Assembly (NCBI RefSeq): GCF_000307775.2
Contig: NZ_KK020677.1
Coordinates: forward strand, 41,470-105,469
Origin: Stutzerimonas stutzeri KOS6
Lineage (GTDB): Bacteria > Pseudomonadota > Gammaproteobacteria > Pseudomonadales > Pseudomonadaceae
Length of the DNA: 64,000 bases
Reading direction: 5' to 3'
The notes beneath the pieces are model-generated. The model did no database searches, was not told the DNA's origin, and saw only the letters and a program-made list of their open reading frames with translations. Shown piece by piece: positions 52,908 through 61,145 of this stretch; position 1 is the stretch's first letter; every line of letters begins with the position of its first letter. A program made the translations under genes and the position numbers.

Positions 52908-52970
52908 GTGGGCTGAAGCCCACCCTACGAAATGCAGCCTCGTGCTCTCGTAGGGTGGGCCTCAGCCCAC
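52908..52970. repeat. 23-bp inverted repeat with CGTAGGGTGGGC core
   Basis: GTGGGCTGAAGCCCACCCTA+CGA (52908-52930) faces TCGTAGGGTGGGCCTCAGCC+CAC (52948-52970), 22 of 23 positions complementary. It sits between the indolepyruvate oxidoreductase and amino acid dehydrogenase genes and may end transcription or act as a REP-type element. Confidence 0.8.
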
Positions 52971-53062
52971 CGCCAGGGCGCGCCGCCCGGGCCGGGCTGA
53001 CACTCGATAAGAAGGCCCTGCCCATGGCAGGCCACCAGACCAACAGGAACGAGGTAAGCCAA

Positions 53063-54157
53063 ATGTCCGTCTTCGCTCATCCCGACTTCGATCGCCACGA
53101 ACAGGTGGTCTTCTGCCATGACCAGGCGTCGGGCCTGAAAGCCATCATCGCCATCCACGACACACGCCTCGGTCCGGCGCTGGGCGGTTGCCGGATGTTT
53201 CCCTATGCCAGCGACGATGACGCCCTGCGCGATGTGCTGCGTCTGTCGCGCGGGATGACGCTGAAATCCTCGCTGGCCGGCCTCAGGCTCGGTGGCGGCA
53301 AGGCGGTGATCATCGGCGACCCGCATTCCGGCAAGAGCCAGGCGCTGTTGCACGCCATGGGTGACTTCGTCGACAGCCTCGGCGGGCGCTACATCACCGC
53401 TGCCGATTCGGGCACCGGTGATGCCGAGATGCAGGCCTTCGCCCAGCGCACCCGGCATGTCATCGGTGCCACGCCGCGCACGACCCTCGACGGCAGCATT
53501 GCCAGCGGCGACCCGTCGCCGTCCACGGCCCAGGGCGTATTCGTCGGCCTGCGCGAAGCGGTGCGTCAGCGCCTCGGTCGTGACGATCTGACCGGATTGA
53601 AAGTAGCGATCCAGGGAGTCGGCCATGTCGGCCTGGGCCTGGCGCGTAAGCTCAAGGCGGCCGGCGCCCGGTTGTGGGTGGCCGACGTGTTCGATGCCAA
53701 TCTGCGGCAGGCGACGGATGAGCTGGGTGCCCAAGTGGTCCGCCCCCAGGATATCTACGGCCTCGATGTGGATGTGTTCGCGCCCTGCGCCATGGGCGGC
53801 ATTCTCAACGAGCAGACCCTGGAAGTGCTGCGCGCGCCGGTGATCGCCGGGGCAGCGAACAACCAGTTGGCCACGCCGGCGATCGGTGTCGAGCTACAGC
53901 GGCGCAACCAGCTCTATGCGCCGGACTACGCAATCAACGCCGGCGGCATCATCGATGTCTACTACCAGCGCTGCGGTGGCAGCGCCGCGCAGATCAATAC
54001 CCACGTGAACGCCATCGGCGAAACCCTGCGCGAGATCTTCACCCGCAGCCTCGCCAGCGGCGAGCCGACCTCGGTGATCGCCGACCGCCTGGCGCTGGAA
54101 CGCCTGCAGGCCGGCGGCGAGTCGCGGCCCGAAGCGTTCCAGCGCCAGGCTTCCTGA
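53063..54157 (+). CDS. Leucine/phenylalanine-type amino acid dehydrogenase
   Basis: A 364-residue Glu/Leu/Phe/Val dehydrogenase. ALGGCRMFPYAS is the substrate-binding region, GLRLGGGKAVIIGDP the catalytic lysine loop, and VAIQGVGHVGLGLARKLKAA the NAD-binding site (about residues 178-197). It oxidatively deaminates an amino acid to a keto acid. The position before hppD suggests phenylalanine or tyrosine. ATG 53063 has GAGGT at a good distance; ATG 53024 is a less likely alternative. Confidence 0.92.
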   Translation: MSVFAHPDFDRHEQVVFCHDQASGLKAIIAIHDTRLGPALGGCRMFPYASDDDALRDVLRLSRGMTLKSSLAGLRLGGGKAVIIGDPHSGKSQALLHAMGDFVDSLGGRYITAADSGTGDAEMQAFAQRTRHVIGATPRTTLDGSIASGDPSPSTAQGVFVGLREAVRQRLGRDDLTGLKVAIQGVGHVGLGLARKLKAAGARLWVADVFDANLRQATDELGAQVVRPQDIYGLDVDVFAPCAMGGILNEQTLEVLRAPVIAGAANNQLATPAIGVELQRRNQLYAPDYAINAGGIIDVYYQRCGGSAAQINTHVNAIGETLREIFTRSLASGEPTSVIADRLALERLQAGGESRPEAFQRQAS

Positions 54158-54291
54158 CAGGCGCCGGCAGCCGCGCGGGCAAGGCTTCGCCTGCGCAGGT
54201 GATCGATGTCTTTGCTCGTAGTGTGAAAAACGCGCGAAGCGCTTTTCCAGCGCCGCCGGCCAGCAGCAGACGAAGCTCAGGCCGAACAGGC

Positions 54292-54341
54292 TCGGCCCTA
54301 CGGTTTGGCGGCGGGCCCGGAAGCACCACCTGTAGGGCCGA
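54292..54341. repeat. 10-bp inverted repeat in the dehydrogenase-hppD gap
   Basis: TCGGCCCTAC (54292-54301) and GTAGGGCCGA (54332-54341) are perfect inverted copies 30 bases apart. A second element, GAAAA-N13-TTTTC, lies at about 54226-54248. Both resemble known Pseudomonas REP-type sequences. No gene is seen in 54158-54589. Confidence 0.6.
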
Positions 54342-54386
54342 ATTCATCCGGCCGTTCGAAGACTGCGGCACCCTGCCGCACCGGGT

Positions 54387-54464
54387 TGTCAGTTTTTCGT
54401 TACGCCTGGCAAGCCGCCGAGCCAGGCGCTTGGCCGCAAATGGTGCTGTAAGGAAAAGCTGACA
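54387..54464 (+). promoter_or_regulatory. Paired inverted 18-bp operators upstream of hppD (TyrR/PhhR-type)
   Basis: TGTCAGTTTTTCGTTACG (54387-54404) and, on the opposite strand, TGTCAGCTTTTCCTTACA (54464-54447) match at 15 of 18 positions. Their shape approaches the TyrR-type box TGTAAA-N6-TTTACA. Centres are 60 bases apart, 125-200 bases before hppD. No known regulator gene is in the window. Confidence 0.55.
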
Positions 54465-54589
54465 GACAACCCCGGTGTCATCGACCTGGCGCGCTCCTGA
54501 ACGGGATTGTTCGCCGCCCTGTGCTGGAGTGTGATGAACGCAGCCAAGCCGTGCAACGGCAGTCCTCACAACAATAATCAGGAGGCGAG

Positions 54590-55690
54590 ATGAACGCCGT
54601 GAACAAGATCGAGCAGCACAACCCCATCGGTACCGACGGCTTCGAGTTCGTCGAATTCACCGCGCCGAATGTCGAAGGCATCGAACAGCTGCGTACGCTG
54701 TTCACCCAGATGGGCTTCACCGAAACCGCCAAGCACCGCTCCAAGGCGGTCTGGCTGTTCCAGCAGCACGACATCAACATCGTGCTCAACGGCAGCCCCA
54801 CCGGGCATGTGCGCGCCTTCGCCGAGAAGCACGGCCCGAGCGCCTGCGCCATGGCCTTCCGGGTGAAGAATGCCGCGCAGGCCGCCGCCTACGTCGAATC
54901 CCAGGGCGCCAGGCTGGTCGGCAGCCACGCCAACTTCGGCGAGCTGAACATCCCCTGCGTCGAAGGCATCGGCGGCTCGCTGTTGTATCTCGTCGACCGC
55001 TACGGTGACAAGAGCATCTACGACGTCGACTTCGAGTACATCGAAGGGCGCACGCCGAACGACAACGCCGTCGGCCTGATGTGCATCGACCACCTGACCC
55101 ACAACGTCATGCGTGGGCAGATGGATGTCTGGTCCGGCTTCTACGAGCGCATCGCCAACTTCCGCGAGATTCGCTACTTCGACATCGAAGGCAAGCTCAC
55201 CGGCCTGTTCTCCCGTGCCATGACCGCGCCCTGCGGCAAGATCCGCATCCCGATCAACGAGTCGGCCGACGACAAGTCGCAGATCGAGGAATTCATCCGC
55301 GAGTACCACGGCGAGGGCATCCAGCACATCGCGCTGTCCACCGACGACATCTACGAGACCGTCCGCCGCCTGCGTGCCAACGGTGTGGACTTCATGACCA
55401 CCCCGGATACCTACTACGAGAAGGTCGACAGCCGCGTGCCGGGGCATGGCGAGCCACTCGACCAGCTGCGCGAGCTGAGCCTGCTGATCGATGGCGCGCC
55501 GGGCGTCGGTACGTCGGGCGATGACGGCATCCTCCTGCAGATCTTCACCAACACGGTGATCGGCCCGATCTTCTTCGAGATCATCCAGCGCAAGGGCAAC
55601 CAGGGCTTCGGCGAAGGCAACTTCAAGGCGCTGTTCGAATCCATCGAGGAAGACCAACTGCGCCGCGGCGTGATCAAGGCGGGCGAGTAA
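54590..55690 (+). CDS. hppD: 4-hydroxyphenylpyruvate dioxygenase
   Basis: A 366-residue Fe(II) dioxygenase. The iron ligands are visible: His in DHLTHNVM (about 165-169), His in GIQHIALSTD (about 245) and Glu in FFEIIQRKGN (E330). It converts 4-hydroxyphenylpyruvate to homogentisate with loss of CO2. It has a strong ribosome site (CAGGAGG). First of the homogentisate pathway genes; a repeat lies between it and hmgA. Confidence 0.96.
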   Translation: MNAVNKIEQHNPIGTDGFEFVEFTAPNVEGIEQLRTLFTQMGFTETAKHRSKAVWLFQQHDINIVLNGSPTGHVRAFAEKHGPSACAMAFRVKNAAQAAAYVESQGARLVGSHANFGELNIPCVEGIGGSLLYLVDRYGDKSIYDVDFEYIEGRTPNDNAVGLMCIDHLTHNVMRGQMDVWSGFYERIANFREIRYFDIEGKLTGLFSRAMTAPCGKIRIPINESADDKSQIEEFIREYHGEGIQHIALSTDDIYETVRRLRANGVDFMTTPDTYYEKVDSRVPGHGEPLDQLRELSLLIDGAPGVGTSGDDGILLQIFTNTVIGPIFFEIIQRKGNQGFGEGNFKALFESIEEDQLRRGVIKAGE

Positions 55691-55711
55691 GGCCGCGCGA
55701 GGACCGTGGGG

Positions 55712-55785
55712 TGGAAGACTGTGGAGCATCTTCCACGCGTCCGTGTCGGGCCGACCAACGCGTGGATGTGCTTCGCGACATCCAC
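55712..55785. repeat. Two GGTGGA-type palindromes between hppD and hmgA
   Basis: TGGAAGA / TCTTCCA (55712-55735) and GTGGATGT / ACATCCAC (55762-55785, followed by CCTACGC). Same signature as the other repeats between 48.5 and 58.1 kb. Confidence 0.75.
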
Positions 55786-55846
55786 CCTACGCATCGGCAG
55801 CCACGGCAGCGCCATTCAGATCACGCGGTATCACGAGGAGAGCCAC

Positions 55847-56986
55847 ATGAGCCGCAACTGGATCAGTTTCCCCATCCGCGAGGGTGAGAGTTCGCGTCAG
55901 GCGCACTGCGATTTTCCGCAGGGCACCTACGAGCGCGAAATGGGCCGCGAAGGCTTCTTCGGCCCGGCTTCGCACCTGCATCACAAGCATCCGCCGACCG
56001 GCTGGATCGACTGGGAAGGCCCGCTGCGCCCGCACGCCTTCAACTTCAATCACATCCCCAGCGAAGGCGACTGCCCGCTGCAGGCGCCGCTGGCGCTGCA
56101 CAATGCCGACGTCAAGCTGCGCCTGTGGAAGACCAACGGCGCCATGCGCCACCTGGTGCGCAACGGTGACGGTGACGAACTGCTGTTCATCCACGAGGGC
56201 GCCGGGCATCTGTACTGCGACTTCGGCCACCTGGAGTTTCGCGACGGCGACTACCTGATGATCCCGCGCGGCACCGCCTGGCGCATCGAGGCGACGCAGC
56301 CGGTGTTCATGCTGCTGATCGAGAACACCGACGGCGCCTACCAGTTGCCGGAAAAAGGCCTGGTCGGCCCGCACGCCATCTTCGATGCCGCGGTGCTCGA
56401 CCATCCGCGCCTGGACGACGCCTTCCGCGCGCAGCAGGACGAGAACCCCTGGCAGATCCGCATCAAGCGGCGAGAGCAGATCACTACCGTGACCTACCCG
56501 TACAACCCGCTGGACGTGGTCGGCTGGCACGGCGACAACACCGTGGTACGGCTCAACTGGCGCGACATCCGCCCGCTGATGAGCCATCGCTACCACCTGC
56601 CGCCGTCGGCGCACACCACCTTCGTTGCCAACGGTTTCGTGGTCTGCACCTTCACGCCGCGGCCGGTGGAATCCGATCCGGGTGCGCTGAAGGTGCCGTT
56701 CTTCCACAACAACGACGACTACGACGAAGTGCTGTTCTACCACCGCGGCAACTTCTTCAGCCGCGACAACATTGAGCAGGGCATGGTGACCTTCCACCCC
56801 TGCGGCTTCCCCCACGGGCCGCATCCGAAGGCGCTGAAGAAGGCCAGCACCGACCCGGCGACCTTTGCCGACGAGGTGGCGGTGATGATCGACACCCGCC
56901 GCGCGCTGGAAGTCGGCGAGGCCGCCGCCGCCGTCGATGTCCCCGAATACGTCAACTCCTGGCGTGCGCCGGGCAAGGAATCCTGA
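55847..56986 (+). CDS. hmgA: Homogentisate 1,2-dioxygenase, short form
   Basis: A 379-residue cupin-type dioxygenase. It carries ELLFIHEGAGHLYCDFGHLE and GDYLMIPRGTAWRIEAT of the cupin core and FHPCGFPHGPHPKALKKAST with the metal-binding histidines. It opens the ring of homogentisate. About 50-60 residues shorter than the long Pseudomonas HmgA, so it belongs to the short bacterial branch of the family. ATG 55847 follows GAGGAG; the stop overlaps the next start as TGATG. Confidence 0.87.
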   Translation: MSRNWISFPIREGESSRQAHCDFPQGTYEREMGREGFFGPASHLHHKHPPTGWIDWEGPLRPHAFNFNHIPSEGDCPLQAPLALHNADVKLRLWKTNGAMRHLVRNGDGDELLFIHEGAGHLYCDFGHLEFRDGDYLMIPRGTAWRIEATQPVFMLLIENTDGAYQLPEKGLVGPHAIFDAAVLDHPRLDDAFRAQQDENPWQIRIKRREQITTVTYPYNPLDVVGWHGDNTVVRLNWRDIRPLMSHRYHLPPSAHTTFVANGFVVCTFTPRPVESDPGALKVPFFHNNDDYDEVLFYHRGNFFSRDNIEQGMVTFHPCGFPHGPHPKALKKASTDPATFADEVAVMIDTRRALEVGEAAAAVDVPEYVNSWRAPGKES

Positions 56987-57969
56987 TGAAACTCTCAACC
57001 CTCAACCAGGGCCGCGACGGCGTGCTCGTCGTCGTTTCCCGTGATCTCGCCCAGGCGGTGAAAGTGCCGCAGATCGCCGCCACGTTGCAGGCTGCGCTGG
57101 ATGACTGGAACTACTGCAAGCCGAAGCTGGAGGCGGTCTACCAGCGCCTCAACGACGGGCTGGAGGAGGGCGCATTCGCCTTCGACCAGGCCGCCTGCCA
57201 CAGCCCGCTGCCGCGCGCCTATCACTGGGCCGACGGCAGCGCCTACGTCAATCACGTCGAGCTGGTGCGCAAGGCGCGCGGCGCCGAGATGCCGGAATCC
57301 TTCTGGCACGATCCGCTGATGTACCAGGGCGGCGCCGATGCCTTTATCCCGCCGCACAGCCCTATCCGCCTGGCTGACGAGGCTTGGGGCATCGACCTGG
57401 AAGGCGAGCTGGCGGTGATCACCGACGACGTGCCGATGGGCGCGACGCCGACCGAGGCCGCTATGCATATCCAACTGCTGGTGCTGGTCAACGATGTGTC
57501 GCTGCGCAACCTGATCCCTGGCGAGCTGGCCAAGGGCTTCGGCTTCTACCAGAGCAAGCCGTCGTCGAGCTTCTCGCCGGTGGCGGTGACGCCGGACGAG
57601 CTGGGCGAGAGCTGGCGCGACGGCAAGGTGCATCGGCCTTTGGTCTCGCATATCAACGGCGAGCTGTTCGGCCAGCCGGATGCCGGCACCGACATGACCT
57701 TCAACTTCCCGACCCTGGTCGCCCACGCCGCGCGCACCCGTCCGCTGGGCGCCGGCACCATCATCGGCTCGGGCACGGTGTCGAACTACGACCGCAGCGC
57801 CGGCTCTTCCTGCCTGGCCGAGAAGCGCATGCTCGAGGTGATCGAGCACGGCGAGGCGAAGACGCCGTTCCTCAAGTTCGGCGACCGGGTGCGCATCGAG
57901 ATGTTCGACGCCAGTGGGCAGAGCATCTTCGGCGCCATCGACCAGCAGGTAGCGAAATATGACGCATAG
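56986..57969 (+). CDS. fahA: Fumarylacetoacetate hydrolase family protein
   Basis: A 327-residue hydrolase of the FAA family. DLEGELAVITDD and VSLRNLIPGELAKGFGFYQS hold the metal acidic and catalytic regions, GAGTIIGSGTVSN the terminal motif. It splits fumarylacetoacetate to fumarate and acetoacetate. It is coupled to hmgA (TGATG). Classical FAH proteins are longer, so the name rests on pathway context. Confidence 0.88.
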   Translation: MKLSTLNQGRDGVLVVVSRDLAQAVKVPQIAATLQAALDDWNYCKPKLEAVYQRLNDGLEEGAFAFDQAACHSPLPRAYHWADGSAYVNHVELVRKARGAEMPESFWHDPLMYQGGADAFIPPHSPIRLADEAWGIDLEGELAVITDDVPMGATPTEAAMHIQLLVLVNDVSLRNLIPGELAKGFGFYQSKPSSSFSPVAVTPDELGESWRDGKVHRPLVSHINGELFGQPDAGTDMTFNFPTLVAHAARTRPLGAGTIIGSGTVSNYDRSAGSSCLAEKRMLEVIEHGEAKTPFLKFGDRVRIEMFDASGQSIFGAIDQQVAKYDA

Positions 57970-58066
57970 GGTGGATCACGCTTTATCGATCCACCATTGG
58001 CTGGCATGGCCAGTGCGACATTTTCTGGGGAGCCGTGTCGGTGGAAAACGCTTCGCGTTTTTCCAC
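57970..58066. repeat. Two GGTGGA-type palindromes between fahA and maiA
   Basis: GGTGGATC / GATCCACC (57970-57995, preceded by GCATAG) and GGTGGAAAA / TTTTCCACC (58040-58066, followed by CTGCGG). Same repeat family as elsewhere in this region. Confidence 0.8.
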
Positions 58067-58089
58067 CCTGCGGCTCAGGGTGATTCCAA

Positions 58090-58740
58090 ATGTTGAAACT
58101 CTATGGCTACTGGCGCTCCAGTGCCGCCTACCGGGTGCGCATCGCGCTGAACCTCAAGGGCCTGGCCTATCGCCAGGTGCCGGTGCATCTGGTCGAGGAT
58201 GGCGGCCAGCAGCATGCGGCCGATTACCGCGCCCTCAACCCGCAGCAATTGGTGCCGTTGCTGGTCGATGAAGTCAACGGCGGGGCGCGCATCGGCCAGT
58301 CGCTGGCGATCCTGGAGTACCTCGAAGAGGTGTTTCCGGTGCCGGCGCTGCTGCCGGCCGATCCGGTCGAGCGCGCCCAGATGCGCTCGCTGGCCATGCA
58401 CATCGCCTGCGAGATCCATCCGCTGAACAACCTGCGCGTGCTGCAGTACCTCTCCGCCGAACTGGGCGTCGCCGACGAGGCGAAGCGTGCCTGGTACCGG
58501 CATTGGGTCGCTCAGGGGCTGGCGGCGGTGGAGCAGGGGCTGGAAAGCTTCGGTGGCAGGCTTTCGCTGACCACCCGGCCAGGCTATCTGGAGGCGTGCC
58601 TGATTCCGCAGGTATACAATGCGCGCCGTTTTGCCTGTGACCTCGCGGCGTATCCACGCATTCTCGAGATGGTTGCGCGCTGCGAGACGCTTCCGGCCTT
58701 CCAGCAGGCCGCGCCGGAGGTGCAGCCCGACGCCCGATGA
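58090..58740 (+). CDS. maiA: Maleylacetoacetate isomerase (zeta-class GST)
   Basis: A 216-residue glutathione S-transferase of the zeta class with the active-site motif WRSSAAYRVRIALNLKGL near residue 8, the marker region LNPQQLVPLLVD and the C-terminal half with RPGYLEACLIPQVYNARRF. It uses glutathione to isomerise maleylacetoacetate to fumarylacetoacetate. It completes the HppD-HmgA-MaiA-FahA pathway. Confidence 0.95.
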   Translation: MLKLYGYWRSSAAYRVRIALNLKGLAYRQVPVHLVEDGGQQHAADYRALNPQQLVPLLVDEVNGGARIGQSLAILEYLEEVFPVPALLPADPVERAQMRSLAMHIACEIHPLNNLRVLQYLSAELGVADEAKRAWYRHWVAQGLAAVEQGLESFGGRLSLTTRPGYLEACLIPQVYNARRFACDLAAYPRILEMVARCETLPAFQQAAPEVQPDAR

Positions 58741-58821
58741 ACGACTGAATCCGCCTTGCACGCCGCCGCGCCCTGCGCGACGGTCCCGATCCCGTCACAG
58801 ATAACAACAAACAGGTGACGT

Positions 58822-60282
58822 ATGACTCGTGAAAAACCGAAGAACCTCTGGCTGTCGCGCTGGGGCTTCGTCCTCGCGGCAACCGGCTCCGCCGTGGGCC
58901 TGGGCAATATCTGGAAATTCCCCTACATCACCGGCGAATTCGGCGGCGGTGCCTTCGTCCTGATGTACCTGCTGTGCATCCTGGCCATCGGCGTGCCGGT
59001 GATGATGTGCGAGATCGCCATCGGTCGTCGTGGCCGTGGCAGCCCGATCGACGCCATCGGCCGGGTGGTCCGCGAGAACAACGGCAACCCGCTGTGGAAG
59101 GCGGTCGGCGGCATGGCCATGACCGCCGGCTTCCTGATCCTCTGCTTCTATGTGGTGGTCGCCGGCTGGGCCTTCGCCTACACGCTGAAGATGCTCGACG
59201 GCTCGCTGACCGCGACCAGCGTCGAGGCGCTCGGTGGCGTGTTCGAGGCGCACAATGCCAACCCGTGGGAACTCGGCGGCTGGAGCCTGCTGGTGGCATT
59301 GCTGACGCTGTGGATCGTCGCCAAGGGCGTGCAGAAGGGCATCGAGAACGCGGTGCGCTGGATGATGCCGGGGCTGGCCGTGCTGCTGCTGATCCTCGTC
59401 GGTTACGCGGTGACCAGCGGCGGCTTCGATCAGGGCTTCGCCTTCCTGTTCAGCTTCGATACCTCGAAGATCACCGGCGAGGCGCTGCTGGCGGCACTCG
59501 GCCACGCGTTCTTCACCCTCAGCCTGGCGTCCGGCGCGATCCTGACCTACGGCTCGTACATCCCGGACGATCAGTCCATCGCCCGTACCACCTTCATGGT
59601 CGCCATCGCCGACACCTGCGTGGCGCTGCTGGCGGGCCTGGCGATCTTCCCGATCATCTTCGCCAACGGCATGGACCCGACCGCCGGCCCCGGCCTGATC
59701 TTCATGAGCCTGCCGCTGGCCTTCCAGCAGATGCCGTTCGGCACCGCCTTCGGCGTGCTGTTCTTCGCCATGGTATCGATCGCCGCGCTGACCTCGGCGA
59801 TCTCCATGATCGAGGCCACCGTCGCCTACCTCAACGAGAAGCACGGCATTTCGCGGATAAAGGCGGCCATCGGTTCCGGCGTGGTGCTGCTGGTGATCAG
59901 CCTGCTGGCGATGCTTTCGTTCAACCTGCTGTCGGGCTGGACGCCGCTGGGCAAGAACTTCTTCGACTGGCTGGATTACCTGACCTCGCGCTGGATGATG
60001 CCGCTGGGCGGGATCTTCACCGTGCTGCTGGCCGGCTACGCGCTGCGCAGCGAGATCATGCGCGACGAGCTGAACCTGCCGCCGCTGGGCTACGCGCTGT
60101 GGCTGTTCATGGTTCGCTACGTCTGCCCGGTGCTGATCCTCATGGTGTTCCTGCATGCCCTTGGCTGGCTGGGCTTCGACCCGCTGCAGCGCTGGTACTG
60201 GATCGGCGGAGCGATCGGTGCGCTCAGCGTGCTCGGCGAACTGCTGCGGCCGCGCGTCATGCCCGCGCTGGCCGGGCGCTGA
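58822..60282 (+). CDS. Sodium-dependent transporter (SNF/NSS family)
   Basis: A 486-residue membrane protein with 11-12 spans. It carries the signature of the neurotransmitter:sodium symporter family in span 1, GSAVGLGNIWKFPYITGEFG, with the sodium and substrate residues. Its location after the aromatic catabolic genes suggests it takes up tyrosine, phenylalanine or tryptophan. That substrate is inference. ATG 58822 has CAGGTGA ahead; two hairpins follow the gene. Confidence 0.92.
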   Translation: MTREKPKNLWLSRWGFVLAATGSAVGLGNIWKFPYITGEFGGGAFVLMYLLCILAIGVPVMMCEIAIGRRGRGSPIDAIGRVVRENNGNPLWKAVGGMAMTAGFLILCFYVVVAGWAFAYTLKMLDGSLTATSVEALGGVFEAHNANPWELGGWSLLVALLTLWIVAKGVQKGIENAVRWMMPGLAVLLLILVGYAVTSGGFDQGFAFLFSFDTSKITGEALLAALGHAFFTLSLASGAILTYGSYIPDDQSIARTTFMVAIADTCVALLAGLAIFPIIFANGMDPTAGPGLIFMSLPLAFQQMPFGTAFGVLFFAMVSIAALTSAISMIEATVAYLNEKHGISRIKAAIGSGVVLLVISLLAMLSFNLLSGWTPLGKNFFDWLDYLTSRWMMPLGGIFTVLLAGYALRSEIMRDELNLPPLGYALWLFMVRYVCPVLILMVFLHALGWLGFDPLQRWYWIGGAIGALSVLGELLRPRVMPALAGR

Positions 60283-60295
60283 AGCGATTCATGAC

Positions 60296-60353
60296 GCCAG
60301 CCTAGAGCCCGGCTGGCAGCAGCTCAAGGCACCCCCGAGGCCGGACCTCGGGG
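60296..60353 (+). terminator. Two hairpins after the sodium symporter gene
   Basis: GCCAGCC-N8-GGCTGGC (60296-60317) and CCCCGAGG-CCGGA-CCTCGGGG (60333-60353). Neither has a T run, so the stop may depend on Rho, but two GC stems close together suggest a transcription end. Confidence 0.6.
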
Positions 60354-60452
60354 CGCTGCAGGCCGCGGGTCGTGGACGTGATCGAGCAGCGGAGCATTGT
60401 GTGCGCGACGGCAGTCTGAACTGTTCACGTCGCGCATCAACAAGGAGGCTCC

Positions 60453-61136
60453 ATGAAAATTCTCATCGTGCTCACGTCCCATGACCGGTTGGGTGATACC
60501 GGCCAACCGACCGGTTTCTGGCTGGAGGAGTTCGCCGCGCCGTATTACGTTTTCCTCGACGCCGGGGCGCAGGTAGTACTGGCATCGCCGCGCGGTGGCG
60601 AGCCGCCGCTCGATCCCAAGAGCGATCAGCCCGACGCCCAGACCGAGGCGACCGAGCGCTTCAATCGCGATGGCGAAGCGCAGACGCTACTGGCCAACAC
60701 TTACCGTCTGGATCAGGTTTCGGCCGCGGATTTCGACGCGGTGTTCTACCCGGGCGGCCATGGCCCGCTGTGGGACCTGGTGAACGACCCGACCTCCATC
60801 GCGCTGCTCGAGTCCTTCGTCAAGGCCGACAAGCCGGTGGCTGCGGTCTGCCATGCACCGGCGGCGCTGAGCGAGGTGCGCGGCAAGGATGGCGAGTACC
60901 TGGTCAAGGGCAAGCGCGTCACCGGATTCAGCAACGGCGAAGAAGAGGCCGTGGCGCTGACCGACGTGGTGCCGTTCCTGCTCGAGGATCGCCTGCGCGA
61001 GCGCGGCGCGCGCTACTGCAAGGGAGCGGACTGGGCGCCCTTCGTGCAGGTCGACGGCCTGCTGATCACCGGACAGAACCCGGCTTCGTCGCAGGCGGCG
61101 GCGCAGGCGCTGCTCGGCTTGCTGCGCCAGGCCTGA
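60453..61136 (+). CDS. DJ-1/PfpI-family (Hsp31-like) amidotransferase-fold protein
   Basis: A 227-residue protein of the class I glutamine amidotransferase fold. The nucleophile elbow is AAVCHAPAAL (Cys about 132), the acidic partner region is SPRGGEPPLDPKS (residues about 50-62) and FYPGGHGPLWDL is the conserved glycine loop. Members act as chaperones, deglycases or glyoxalase III. Good ribosome site (AAGGAGG). Function not fixed by sequence. Confidence 0.88.
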   Translation: MKILIVLTSHDRLGDTGQPTGFWLEEFAAPYYVFLDAGAQVVLASPRGGEPPLDPKSDQPDAQTEATERFNRDGEAQTLLANTYRLDQVSAADFDAVFYPGGHGPLWDLVNDPTSIALLESFVKADKPVAAVCHAPAALSEVRGKDGEYLVKGKRVTGFSNGEEEAVALTDVVPFLLEDRLRERGARYCKGADWAPFVQVDGLLITGQNPASSQAAAQALLGLLRQA

Positions 61137-61145
61137 ATCGCCTTT

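Noticed and set aside
58795..60305. Long open frames on both strands over the sodium symporter gene
   Set aside because: The symporter frame has membrane spans and family motifs; the others are repetitive His/Gln- or Arg-rich shadows.
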